A stretch of DNA of 64,000 nt from Parvibaculum sp. (GCF_019635935.1 NZ_JAHBYN010000001.1:1116001-1180000); one strand, 5' to 3'. Counted from the first letter of the stretch, positions 1 to 6,714 are shown. Translations and numbers: made by a program. The notes: generated from the letters alone by a model not told the origin.

Positions 1-282
1 GATCATTTCATAGGCCCAGACGCCGCGTGTGCCCTCGCGCGGAGCCCCCCGGCGCAGATAGCCGAAGCCGACCAGCCGCATCATGCAGCGGCTGATATAT
101 TGCCGCGTCACGTTCCACTCGGCGGCGAGTTTGCCCTGGGCGAGCACGAACTGCCCGTCGGGTTTCGTCCGGAAGGCGCATTCGAGCAGCAGGCGGAAAT
201 CGCCCGCCACAAGCCGGGCGTCGTGCCGCGCCCGCGGCGGCACACGGCAAAATCGTCCGTAAACTGACCGATCCTCACTCAC
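1..282 (-). CDS. Winged-helix-like small protein, partial
   Basis: This reading frame of 94 codons runs off the left edge. It starts at a GTG (282-280) with an AGGAGG ribosome-binding sequence about ten bases upstream, and the GTG overlaps the TGA of the preceding gene (277-275). The part from about residue 30 (LVAGDFRLLLECAF, LAAEWNVTRQYISRCMMRLV, GYLRRG) looks like a helix-turn-helix/winged-helix DNA-binding fold. It is probably a regulator or replication-linked protein of the element. No family name can be given. Confidence 0.6.
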   Translation of the reverse strand, partial: MSEDRSVYGRFCRVPPRARHDARLVAGDFRLLLECAFRTKPDGQFVLAQGKLAAEWNVTRQYISRCMMRLVGFGYLRRGAPREGTRGVWAYEMI

Positions 283-703
283 CCCCGCCGCGCCTCCTCT
301 TCCGGTGTCCGCGCCCGCTGAGACAGCGATTGCAGACAGTCTCGATTGCCTCCGGCGGCAGCTTGTCGCCGTCGGCGCCGCGTTCCTTCGGCACCGCCCG
401 CAGCATGTCGGACGAGCCGCAACGGCCGCATTTGAAGCCGTCGCGCTGCCACACGATCCAGCGCATCGGCTCCGGCACGGGCTTGGGCTTGCCGCTCGCC
501 CGTTGTTCCCGCCAGGTCAGCGGCTCCCCGGCATGGGCCAGCATGAACAGATTGGCCGCCGCATCGGCGCAGAAGCCGCAAAGCCCGCGCTGCTGATATT
601 CGAACTGGACATGAATTTCCGCCCCGCACAGCGCGCAGGACGCCGTCGTGAAAAGCGCATGTCTGACAGGCATTCTTTCGTCGAGGTCGATAGGCCGCGT
701 CAT
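275..703 (-). CDS. Small zinc-binding protein, degenerate HNH-like
   Basis: The 142-aa protein starts at ATG 703 with a GGGAAAACAGG leader. It has four Cys pairs: CALCG near residue 25, CGFC near 45, CGRCG near 95 and CNRC near 125. The stretch RWIVWQRDGFKCGRCGS resembles the start of HNH endonucleases, but the histidine pair expected between the two zinc knuckles is not obvious. Nuclease activity is therefore doubtful, and a structural zinc-ribbon protein is equally possible. It overlaps the next gene by 8 bases, which suggests translational coupling in the long minus-strand operon. Confidence 0.6.
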   Translation of the reverse strand: MTRPIDLDERMPVRHALFTTASCALCGAEIHVQFEYQQRGLCGFCADAAANLFMLAHAGEPLTWREQRASGKPKPVPEPMRWIVWQRDGFKCGRCGSSDMLRAVPKERGADGDKLPPEAIETVCNRCLSGRGHRKRRRGGGE

Positions 704-740
704 CCTGTTTTCCCTTTCGCCATGGTTGGGGAAAACGAGT

Positions 741-1040
741 TTAGCGCCCCGCGCGCGCCGCGCGGCGCTCTTCGGCCAGTGCCTCGAGCGCGAAGGCCTC
801 GTATTTGACAGCCTGCCGCACCGCCTCGAGCACCAGCCCGAGACCCTGCTGCCCCTCTGGGCTCGCAAGGCCCGGCGCGCCCTCGGCACAGAACACCAGC
901 ACGTCGGCGACAAGGCCGAGCGTGTCGACGCAGGACGAGGAGATCAGCGGGTTGAGGCGTTCGGCAGTGTCGCGCGGCACGCTGTATTGATCGGTGGGAA
1001 GCATCGCAAAGCCCTCCTGAATGGCGTTCATGATCGCCAC
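741..1040 (-). CDS. Hypothetical protein downstream of C4-like RNA
   Basis: Unrecognised 99-aa soluble protein. The frame opens with GTG at 1040; ATG 1031 (MNAIQEGF) is an equally good start. The helical C-terminus is Ala/Glu/Arg-rich. Its start lies about 40-60 bases downstream, on the minus strand, of one arm (1079-1092) of a long-range inverted repeat in the C4-like RNA region, so its translation may be antisense-controlled. In P1-type phages the C4-controlled genes are icd and ant. This protein shows no clear similarity to either, so function is open. Confidence 0.5.
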   Translation of the reverse strand: MAIMNAIQEGFAMLPTDQYSVPRDTAERLNPLISSSCVDTLGLVADVLVFCAEGAPGLASPEGQQGLGLVLEAVRQAVKYEAFALEALAEERRAARAGR

Positions 1041-1235
1041 ACGGACGGCTTACGAGGCCCACCGGGTGGCGGGGGTTCGTAACCTGTTCAGGACAGGCGG
1101 GCTTATTCGTGCGCTTGCGCGCCTTATTTCGCCGCGCCCCCGCCAAAGGGGCACACGCCCGGCATCCGGGCATGCAAATGGCCGCATTAACGGAGCAGCC
1201 ATCCGCCTGAACAGGGTTACGAGCCCTGCCCCGGA
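1024..1235 (-). ncRNA. C4-antisense-RNA-like immunity RNA region
   Basis: The gap between 1040 and 1297 is highly structured. GTAACCTGTTCAGG (1079-1092) is complementary to CCTGAACAGGGTTAC (1206-1220) with one bulge. Between them lie compact hairpins, including GCGC-TT-GCGC (about 1111-1120), CCCCGCCAAAGGGG (about 1138-1151) and GCCCGG-CAT-CCGGGC (1157-1171). The segments and their order resemble, from memory, the C4 antisense RNA family of P1/P7/P4-type phages and enterobacterial CP4-like prophages. Which strand is transcribed is not certain. Minus is preferred because a gene start follows on that strand. A covariance search is needed to confirm. Confidence 0.55.
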
Positions 1236-1296
1236 CGATGCTGCGATTTGCTCGATCTGTCAAACCCGGCCCCAACTCTTTGAACAATCTGCCTTT

Positions 1297-1560
1297 TTAC
1301 CGATCCGTCCGTTTCGCCCGCGCCGCCAGCTCCGCCGCATCGTCCAGCACCGCCGTCACCATCTTCTCGGCGACAATCGTCTCCAGCAGCAGCCGCGCCA
1401 GCTCCGGCGCCGATATGCCGCGCTCGCGCGCCGCCGCCAGCAGGCCTTCCAGCACATCGACCGGCACCGGCACCGGCCGCAGCCGGCGCCGTTCGCCGCC
1501 GCCCTCATCGCGGCGGTTGCCCGGCCCGAAGCCGTAAACGGGCGAGATCAGCCCGCTCAT
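1297..1560 (-). CDS. Small RHH/helical hypothetical protein
   Basis: The 87-aa protein starts at ATG 1560, overlapping the TGA of the upstream gene (ATGA coupling). Residues 30-60 (LRPVPVPVDVLEGLL followed by AARERGISAPELARLLL) look like a short beta strand plus two helices, as in ribbon-helix-helix or similar small DNA-binding proteins. This is pattern-level evidence only. It belongs to the same coupled operon as its neighbours. Confidence 0.55.
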   Translation of the reverse strand: MSGLISPVYGFGPGNRRDEGGGERRRLRPVPVPVDVLEGLLAAARERGISAPELARLLLETIVAEKMVTAVLDDAAELAARAKRTDR

Positions 1561-2147
1561 GCGGCGCCGCCCAGCACGTCGCGGACGATCGCCCACAGCC
1601 GATCCTCCAGCCATTGCTTGCGGTCGAAATCCGCGTCGGGCGTCACGCCGGCCTCGCACAGCGAATGCGCGCCGGCCATGCTTTCGCCGGTCTTGCGCAT
1701 GATCGTGGCGACGCGGCCGTCGCCGCCGGGCTCGGTCGCGTGATAGCGATAGGCGAGCATCCGGTAGCCCGCACCGGCCGGGACGTTCATAGCGCCGATC
1801 TTCTCGACCACCAGCTTGAGGTCGGGCAGCCAGGGCCGGTTGCCGAATGCCGTGCGCGGGCCTTCATGCAGATAGCCGATATGCGTCGGCGGTTCGCCGG
1901 CGTCGGCTTCGCGCGCGCCGTAGAGATGATTGATCGCCGTGCCGACGATCACCCGGCTCTCGAAGCTGAAGCGATGATCGTGGATCGAGGAATGCTGGAA
2001 GCACCTTCGGCGCGGCAGCGCCGGATGCCAGACATGCAGGCGCTGCCCGCCGCCGAGCTTCACCTGCAGAAAGCCGAGCCCGTGCAGCGTGATGGTTTCG
2101 GCCGTTTCCTCGAAAACACCCGGTGCGGTTTCGTCAAAGACTTTCAT
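1557..2147 (-). CDS. Hypothetical 196-aa protein, cupin-like
   Basis: Starts at ATG 2147 and ends in an ATGA overlap with the next gene. It contains HVWHPALPRRRCFQHSSIHDHRF, in short a His-rich stretch with HxH near residue 55, followed by strands and a second His pair later (YRYHATEP). The arrangement resembles cupin or beta-barrel proteins that bind a metal through histidines. No substrate can be inferred. The start lies 14 bases inside the end of the preceding gene. Confidence 0.6.
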   Translation of the reverse strand: MKVFDETAPGVFEETAETITLHGLGFLQVKLGGGQRLHVWHPALPRRRCFQHSSIHDHRFSFESRVIVGTAINHLYGAREADAGEPPTHIGYLHEGPRTAFGNRPWLPDLKLVVEKIGAMNVPAGAGYRMLAYRYHATEPGGDGRVATIMRKTGESMAGAHSLCEAGVTPDADFDRKQWLEDRLWAIVRDVLGGAA

Positions 2148-2733
2148 CGCGTTCTCCGTTGTTTGTGTCCGCCTCGCGGAGGGAAAGATCGCCTTCCCGC
2201 CCTTCCCCCTGCGCCGCCGCCACGGCCGCGATCGCGGCGTCGTAGGCGGCGACCTCATCGACGACGTCCTCGTCCAGCGTGCCGGGAATGGGCTCGATGG
2301 TGCCGTCCCGGCGCCCGCGCAAGGTCGAGTGACACTCGACCAGCGTCGCGCGCTCGCGCTGCAGCAGCGGCAGCGCCAGGCCGAGGGCTTCGCGCGCCGC
2401 GCTTGCCTCCCGCGCCAGCCGGGCGAGCAGCGCGATGCGCTCGCCGATCGTCCGTGCCCGGTCGGTTTCCATTGCCCCTTCGGCGCGCAGCGGCGCGATG
2501 TCGGCGGCGGCGTCGAGCGCCTGCATGGCGGCGTCGACGGCCATCAGCGCCAGCCCGCGCGAGCGGCCGACCGCATGCAGGAATTCGTCGAGTTCGCATT
2601 GTGTCACCGGCGCCGCGCCCGGCCGCGAAGCCGAGCGTTCGCCCGCCGCCACCATCTCGCCCGCCCGCGTCTTCGCCGCCGGGGCCAGCCATCGCAATTC
2701 GGAGAGATATTTGTCAGGCCCATCCCTGCTCAT
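2134..2733 (-). CDS. Hypothetical helical phage-type protein
   Basis: The 199-aa protein starts at ATG 2733 (MSRDGPDKYLSELRW). This start overlaps the TGA (2732-2730) of a short upstream frame, the same ATGA coupling used through this operon. The protein is alpha-helical and rich in Ala, Arg and Glu, with repeated ARLAREAS-type heptads that may form coiled coils. The frame stays open upstream to 2964, but codon choice between 2740 and 2850 in that frame is poor, so the shorter protein is preferred. No family recognised. Confidence 0.55.
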   Translation of the reverse strand: MSRDGPDKYLSELRWLAPAAKTRAGEMVAAGERSASRPGAAPVTQCELDEFLHAVGRSRGLALMAVDAAMQALDAAADIAPLRAEGAMETDRARTIGERIALLARLAREASAAREALGLALPLLQRERATLVECHSTLRGRRDGTIEPIPGTLDEDVVDEVAAYDAAIAAVAAAQGEGREGDLSLREADTNNGERDESL

Positions 2734-2964
2734 GGCGCCCCCTTCTTGCCAAGTGTGACGACATTGCCGCCAGCCGCAGCAGGCGGCACGGCAACGCGCG
2801 GCAGATCGGCCGCGAGCGGCAACGGCCAGGACATCGCGCGGATGGCGCGGCCCGATGACGGGCCAGATGTCGCGCCGCCCGCCCCACGGATAGTCGATCG
2901 TCGGCACCAGATAGAAATGCCCGACCACCGCCGGCGTGTTCAGCATGTCGATGCGGGCGGTCAT
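2730..2964 (-). pseudogene. Small phage-type gene with a likely frame break
   Basis: An ATG at 2964 overlaps the stop of the GNAT gene and opens a frame with a convincing start (MTARIDMLNTPAVVGHFYLV, then PWGGRRDIWPVIGP). After about residue 40 the same frame becomes Cys/Arg-rich with unusual codons and fuses into the next gene. A second frame from about 2834 (MSWPLPLAADLP) has better codon use and stops at TGA 2732-2730, in a normal ATGA overlap with the 2733 start. Either a frameshift joined these two halves, or there are two separate short genes. Resequencing or homologues would decide. Confidence 0.4.
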
Positions 2965-3524
2965 GCCGTTCCTCCGTTCGCACCGCGATCTGCACAGCCC
3001 GAGCAGAGATCGGCGGCGATCCACCAGCAGGGGCCCGCCGGCGTCACACAGGCCTTGTTCTGCGTGCAGCCGCAGACGCGGCAGCGGCGCATGCCGGGCG
3101 GCGTCAGCTCGATCCGGTACTCGACCGCCTCGGGCACAATGCCGCGTTCATCGCCCTCCACCAGTTCGCGCATCGCGCGGTTGTCGAACGCGGTGCCGAA
3201 CAGCAGATGTTTGAAGCCGCTGCCGGCCGACTGGCGTTCCACTTCGGCCAGCAGCGCCCGGCCGAGCCCCTTGCGCCGAAAGCCCGGCCGCACATAAAGG
3301 ACATCGAGCCAGACGCGGCCGAGACCGGCGTCATAGAACGTCGCGAAGGCAAGCGGCGCGGACGCGAGGCCGACATAGAGGCAGGCCTCGCCGCCGTCGA
3401 TGTCGGCGCGCAGCGTCGTGATCGCGCCCTCCTTTTGCGCGGCGGCAAGGCCCCGCCGCGTGGCGGCCAACAGGTCGGCGATCTCGCCGACCGGATTGGC
3501 AAGACGGATGCCGCCGTTGCTCAT
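2961..3524 (-). CDS. GNAT acetyltransferase with C-terminal Cys cluster
   Basis: The 187-aa protein has a GNAT core at about residues 40-130: WLDVLYVRPGFRRKGLGRALL is the acetyl-CoA-binding strand-loop-helix with the R-x-x-G-x-G/A signature. From about 145 a Cys-rich tail (CRVCGCTQNKAC, then CWWIAADLCSGC) looks like the small metal-binding module found in many phage proteins. The fusion suggests an acetyltransferase that docks to nucleic acid or protein through the Cys module. Substrate unknown. ATGA overlaps on both sides place it in the coupled operon. Confidence 0.7.
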   Translation of the reverse strand: MSNGGIRLANPVGEIADLLAATRRGLAAAQKEGAITTLRADIDGGEACLYVGLASAPLAFATFYDAGLGRVWLDVLYVRPGFRRKGLGRALLAEVERQSAGSGFKHLLFGTAFDNRAMRELVEGDERGIVPEAVEYRIELTPPGMRRCRVCGCTQNKACVTPAGPCWWIAADLCSGCADRGANGGTA

Positions 3525-3643
3525 GCCAGCACCGCCAATGCAAAGCCGATGACGACGGCGCAGCCGCCGGTCAGGAAGCCGGCGGCGAATATCGCGCCGC
3601 CGGCAAGCGCGCCGCGCCCTCTTTCCGTATGCGGATGTTTCAT
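3521..3643 (-). CDS. 40-aa single-pass membrane peptide
   Basis: This small gene starts at ATG 3643 (MKHPHTERGRG), with AAAGGA placed nine bases upstream, and ends in an ATGA overlap with the GNAT gene. A positively charged head precedes a hydrophobic stretch of about 28 residues (GAIFAAGFLTGGCAVVIGFA), which predicts one membrane helix. Both the ribosome-binding site and the coupling support translation. Function unknown. Confidence 0.55.
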   Translation of the reverse strand: MKHPHTERGRGALAGGAIFAAGFLTGGCAVVIGFALAVLA

Positions 3644-3658
3644 GTGAAACATTCCTTT

Positions 3659-3997
3659 CTAATCGTAGCTTCTGCAGTCGGCACAATTGCACGGCCAGTC
3701 ATAGTCCTCGGGGTGTTCGTCCAGCGGCGTTGTCAGCGCGATTAACGCGGGCTCGAATATCGCACCCGCCTTGGCGGGCATGATGCCGCGCTCGATCAGA
3801 TGCGCGTCCATCGCGGCGGCGCATTGCAGCGCCTCCTGCACCTTTGCCTCGTCCTCGCCTTCGCGCATCCTTGCGAGCGCCCAGAGCCGCACAAGCGACG
3901 GCGCGTGCCGGTCGCGGCCAAGCAGGACGAAAATCGGTTCGTCAGGTTCGGCGGCGGCATAGCAATCGAAGGCGCCGGGATTATTTTTCGTGCCCAT
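3659..3997 (-). CDS. Hypothetical protein with Cys-rich tail
   Basis: Unrecognised 112-aa protein starting at ATG 3997, which lies 17 bases inside the end of the upstream gene. It is mostly helical in the middle (EAKVQEALQCAAAMDAHLI). It ends in a short Cys motif (WPCNCADCRSY) that may bind one metal ion. It belongs to the minus-strand operon of the element. Confidence 0.55.
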   Translation of the reverse strand: MGTKNNPGAFDCYAAAEPDEPIFVLLGRDRHAPSLVRLWALARMREGEDEAKVQEALQCAAAMDAHLIERGIMPAKAGAIFEPALIALTTPLDEHPEDYDWPCNCADCRSYD

Positions 3998-4274
3998 GAT
4001 CTTTCTCCCTCAATAGCTGCCGCGCCCGCAAGTTCGACCAGAACACCAGCAACTGGCCGACCACCGAAGCGGCGATGGCGAAGAACAGCAGCGCCGCGTA
4101 ATCGCCGAGCCCCAGCGCCTGCGCGGCCAGCGCGAAGGCGATGGCGCCGACGCCGGCGCTTGCCAGCGCGATCAAAAACCTTCTGAAGAAGCGGCCCTCG
4201 CGCGCGGACGAAGCTCGTCGCGCTCGGGCTGAGGCGGCGGCGAGGCCAAGTTCCCTGGCGTTCAAAATCTTCAT
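3981..4274 (-). CDS. Small membrane protein, two TM segments
   Basis: The 97-aa protein starts at ATG 4274 in an ATGA overlap with the upstream gene. After a basic N-terminus (RARRASSAREGRFFRRF) there are two hydrophobic segments at about residues 33-52 and 58-78 (ALLFFAIAASVVGQLLVFW), then a charged tail. Topology suggests an inner-membrane hairpin. Holin-like or superinfection-exclusion roles are possible, but nothing specific supports them. Confidence 0.55.
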   Translation of the reverse strand: MKILNARELGLAAASARARRASSAREGRFFRRFLIALASAGVGAIAFALAAQALGLGDYAALLFFAIAASVVGQLLVFWSNLRARQLLREKDHGHEK

Positions 4275-4525
4275 ATCGCGCCGATCTCCCTTGCCTTGAA
4301 GCTCTCGATCTCGAGCAGCTGCGCGCCCTTGCGCGGGTGGCCCGCGCCGCGAAACGCCAGCAGGCGGAACGGCACCCAGGCCTCGGCCGACGCGCCGTCG
4401 ACATCGATGAAGCGCAGCCGCGCTGCCAGATCCGTCATCGCGATCACCGCGCAGTCGAGTTCGACCGGATCGTTGAGAACGAGATCCACCCGCGAGGTGC
4501 CGCCGAAGAGATCGCGCTGGGTCAT
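4271..4525 (-). CDS. Hypothetical 84-aa protein
   Basis: Starts at ATG 4525 (MTQRDLFGGTSRVDLVLND) and is coupled to both neighbours by ATGA overlaps. The sequence alternates hydrophobic and charged residues like a small beta-rich fold. No motif is recognised. Reading it as a separate gene rather than part of the longer open frame above 4525 is supported by the overlap and by the codon use. Confidence 0.55.
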   Translation of the reverse strand: MTQRDLFGGTSRVDLVLNDPVELDCAVIAMTDLAARLRFIDVDGASAEAWVPFRLLAFRGAGHPRKGAQLLEIESFKAREIGAI

Positions 4526-4863
4526 GGCGTCCTCCAGTCCGGGAAATCGCGCTCGGCTTCGCGCGGCCACCAGCGCTGGCGCAGCCCGCGAAAGCCCATG
4601 ATCGGCGCGTCGATCGTCACGGCGACGGCGCCGCCCTTGCGGATGATGACGCCATGGCGAACGGCAACGACCGGCGCGTAGCCGCGCAGCTTTCCATGCG
4701 CGACGACATAGAAGCGCTCGCCGGGCGCGATCAGCGAGATACGATGATGTCGCGTGTACCAGCCCCATTCGGTGCCGGTTTCCGGCGTGCCGGCGGCGTC
4801 GCCTTCGGCGATCCATTCCTCCCAGAAATCTTTCGGGCAGGTCCCGACCAGATCGACCATCAT
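4522..4863 (-). CDS. Hypothetical protein, possible ASCH/EVE-like fold
   Basis: The 113-aa protein starts at ATG 4863 and has a second ATG at codon 2. It contains TPETGTEWGWYTRHHRISL, PGERFYVVAHGKLRGYAPV and VDAPIMGFRGLRQRWWPRE-like stretches (about residues 27-108). The pattern of a small barrel with 'G-x-x-Y-x-V-x-x-G-x-L-R-G-Y' suggests an ASCH/EVE/PUA-like nucleic-acid-binding fold, which is common in phage operons. This is a fold guess from composition and motif spacing, not a firm family match. Confidence 0.5.
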   Translation of the reverse strand: MMVDLVGTCPKDFWEEWIAEGDAAGTPETGTEWGWYTRHHRISLIAPGERFYVVAHGKLRGYAPVVAVRHGVIIRKGGAVAVTIDAPIMGFRGLRQRWWPREAERDFPDWRTP

Positions 4864-5558
4864 GTCCTCCTCACCGGCGCATAGAGCCGCGCATAGGGCT
4901 CGCCGCGCGGGCCGCGTTCGGGGTCGCGGCCGTGCTGCCGCGACAGGCCCGGCGTCCAGTCCCAGACGAACCAGGCGAGCGGCATCGGCACCGGGTTGCC
5001 CTGGCCCGTCCAGTCAGGCCGGAAGCCGAGCGGCCAGATCCGCGCCGGTGTCAGCGCGGCGAAGAGACGATCGCGATTGGATTTTTCGGCGGCGGTGAAA
5101 AAGCCCAGCGGCAAGAGCAGCGCCATGTAGTGCAGCTCGAGCGCCGCGCCGCGCCGGATGAAGGCGGCGCCGTCATCGCCGAAGGGCGGATTGGTGACGA
5201 CGACCGGCGCACGCCGTGCGCCGGAAAGGAAATCCTGAATGGCCGGCCCGCCGAGGTCGCGCGCGCGCCTGCGAGGTCCGGAGCCTTGTCCCGGACCGAG
5301 CGGCAGACCAGTCCCGGACGGAGGCGCAGATATGTCGCTCTCGACGGTCCGGAAGCCGGCGCGCCTGAGTTCGGCGGCCAGCCGCCCGTCGCCGCAGGCC
5401 GGCTCCCAGATCGGCCCGCCATTGAGCACGGCCGCGAGCCGCCGCGCCTCGACCGTCAGCAGCGCCCGCACCACTTCGGGCGGTGTCGGATGGAACTGCA
5501 GCGGATTGTCCGTCAGCGTCGCGCCGATGCGCCCGGCCAGGCGTTTGAGGCCGCTCAT
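4860..5558 (-). CDS. Class I DNA adenine/cytosine N-methyltransferase-like protein
   Basis: The 232-aa protein starts at ATG 5558. WEPACGDGRL (51-60) is the SAM-binding motif I. VTNPPFGDD (121-129) is the catalytic NPPF motif of amino-methyltransferases that act on adenine or cytosine. The helical stretch that follows (MALLLPLGFFTAAEKSNRDR) fits the family. It probably modifies element or host DNA; no restriction partner is visible. A variable insert at about residues 78-105 is encoded by a palindromic unit (5265-5327) shared with other genes of this element. Confidence 0.8.
   Translation of the reverse strand: MSGLKRLAGRIGATLTDNPLQFHPTPPEVVRALLTVEARRLAAVLNGGPIWEPACGDGRLAAELRRAGFRTVESDISAPPSGTGLPLGPGQGSGPRRRARDLGGPAIQDFLSGARRAPVVVTNPPFGDDGAAFIRRGAALELHYMALLLPLGFFTAAEKSNRDRLFAALTPARIWPLGFRPDWTGQGNPVPMPLAWFVWDWTPGLSRQHGRDPERGPRGEPYARLYAPVRRT
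5204..5224. repeat. 21-bp palindrome, copy in methyltransferase gene
   Basis: Perfect 10-base arms CCGGCGCACG (5204-5213) and CGTGCGCCGG (5215-5224) around a central C. It is coding on the minus strand, in the methyltransferase, just before the sequence that encodes the NPPF motif. See the matching copies at 8967, 10162 and about 14197. Confidence 0.6.
5265..5327. repeat. Palindromic unit inside methyltransferase gene (copy A)
   Basis: The outer arms GCGCCT (5265-5270) and AGGCGC (5322-5327) and the inner arms GTCCGG (5276-5281) and CCGGAC (5314-5319) form a stem of about 60 bases. The unit is in frame and encodes a Gly/Pro/Arg-rich insert (about residues 78-99) in the methyltransferase. It belongs to the same family as the units at 7085, 11738 and 12987. 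Confidence 0.5.
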
Positions 5559-6139
5559 GGCTTGGCCTCCGCCAGCGCGGGAAGGGGGCCTCGCTTGATG
5601 CGGGTGAGGCCGGCGCGTTTGGCCGCCTCGCCGATCGCCCGCGCCGAGCGCGCCGGCAGCAGCGGGAGACAGGCGCGCGGGCCGCCTTCCGGATAGTGCC
5701 GCCGCAGCACCGCGATTTCGTCTTCCGTCCAGGCCAGGCCGGTGGCGCCGGCGCATTTGAGCCCGAGCCGGCGCGCATTCTCGCGGATGGCGCCGCGCGT
5801 GCGTCCCGGCAACACGGCCAGGCAGGCGACGGTGCCGCCCGCCGGATAGTGCCGCCGCAGCTTGGCGATCTCGCCCGCCGTCCAGGCGCTTTCCGAGCCG
5901 GTGCCGGCCTCGCGCATAATGCCTTCGTCGGAGGCGCGCTTGGAAATCGCCACGGCGCTGCGGTCGATCAGCCGCGCGCAGGCCGCCGACCCGCCCGTCG
6001 GATAATGCCGCCGCAATATGCGGATCTCCGAGGTCATCCATGGCCGGTAATGCCGCGCGCGCTGTTTTTTCCCTCGCCCCACCGGGGAGAGGGAGGGAGC
6101 GCCTGCAGGGCGCGGAAGGGTGAGGGGTTCGGCGTCCAC
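5555..6139 (-). CDS. Triple Myb/SANT-like HTH repeat protein
   Basis: This 194-aa protein has three tandem copies, about 45 residues each, of a W-x3-EI-x2-LRRHYP unit at about residues 34-75, 85-127 and 133-176. Each continues with a helix-turn-helix (AACARLIDRSAVAISKRA in the first). The spacing and the leading Trp resemble Myb/SANT-type DNA-binding repeats such as those of GcrA-like or phage HTH proteins. The start is GTG 6139, directly after the TAA of the previous gene. The first 30 residues are encoded by a REP-like palindromic sequence, so the true start may lie nearer codon 35. Confidence 0.65.
   Translation of the reverse strand: MDAEPLTLPRPAGAPSLSPVGRGKKQRARHYRPWMTSEIRILRRHYPTGGSAACARLIDRSAVAISKRASDEGIMREAGTGSESAWTAGEIAKLRRHYPAGGTVACLAVLPGRTRGAIRENARRLGLKCAGATGLAWTEDEIAVLRRHYPEGGPRACLPLLPARSARAIGEAAKRAGLTRIKRGPLPALAEAKP
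6066..6130. repeat. REP-like palindromic repeat in 5' end of Myb-repeat gene
   Basis: The arms CCCTC-g-CCCC (6071-6080) and GGGG-a-GAGGG (6084-6093) form a hairpin. It is followed by GCGCC-TGCA-GGGCGC (6100-6114) and GGAAGGGTGAGGGG. This composition is typical of dispersed intergenic palindromes of alphaproteobacteria. Here it lies inside the predicted reading frame just after the GTG start. This suggests insertion of the repeat, with the gene adapting its start around it. Confidence 0.5.
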
Positions 6140-6472
6140 TTAAGTCTCCCGCTCGAAGACCGGGCGCGGGGCGCCCTTCGGGTCGTAGGCGAATTTCGTC
6201 GTCGGCGCGGCATGGCGGGCGAGCTGCCGCGCCGAGAAGAGATGCGCCTTCAGGCGCGGCCGTTGCGGATGGTTTTCGCCACAGGCGAGCCAGGCCCGCG
6301 CCGCGCCGGTCAGCGCCAGCCAGACCGGCGTGTCGGCGCCGGGCGACAGCGGCTGCGCCAGGATCTCGTCCAGCTCGCGATTGAGATCGTCGCGCGGACC
6401 CGTCGCCAGCAGCAGCCGGTCGACGCAAAGCGCCAGCGCCTGTTCGTGTGACAGCTCGCTGCGCCGGGGCAT
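6140..6472 (-). CDS. Hypothetical 110-aa helical protein
   Basis: Starts at ATG 6472, sharing one base with the stop of the upstream gene (TGATG). The N-terminal half is helical (SELSHEQALALCVDRLLLATG). The rest has no recognised motif. Its TAA is directly followed by the GTG start of the Myb-repeat gene. It belongs to the coupled minus-strand operon. Confidence 0.55.
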   Translation of the reverse strand: MPRRSELSHEQALALCVDRLLLATGPRDDLNRELDEILAQPLSPGADTPVWLALTGAARAWLACGENHPQRPRLKAHLFSARQLARHAAPTTKFAYDPKGAPRPVFERET

Positions 6473-6714
6473 CACGACACCTCTTCCGGGCAGATCAACC
6501 CGGCGCTGCCGGCGGCGGCGGCGTGCCACAGCAGCGACAGCACCGGCTGCATGTAGATGCCGGCCGCCTCGAGCATCTGCAGCCCGTCGGCGATGCGGCC
6601 GGCGAGTTCGCCATTGACGGCCAGCGTCGCATTGGTCACATCGGTCAGCAGCAGCCGGTCGTCGGCATAGGACCAGCGATAGCGGCGGTCGATCTCGAAC
6701 AGCGGCTCGGCCAT
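6472..6714 (-). CDS. Hypothetical 80-aa protein
   Basis: Starts at ATG 6714, sharing one base with the TAA of the gene upstream (TAATG). It opens with FEIDRRYRWSYADDRLLLTD and is followed by a helical section that ends in LICPEEVS. No domain is recognised. Coupling and codon use support it as a real gene. Confidence 0.55.
   Translation of the reverse strand: MAEPLFEIDRRYRWSYADDRLLLTDVTNATLAVNGELAGRIADGLQMLEAAGIYMQPVLSLLWHAAAAGSAGLICPEEVS

Noticed and set aside
4860..6428. One 522-codon open frame read as a single protein
   Set aside because: It joins unrelated sequence to the methyltransferase. The ATG at 5558 overlaps the stop of the Myb-repeat gene in another frame, and codon use upstream of 5558 in this frame is poor.
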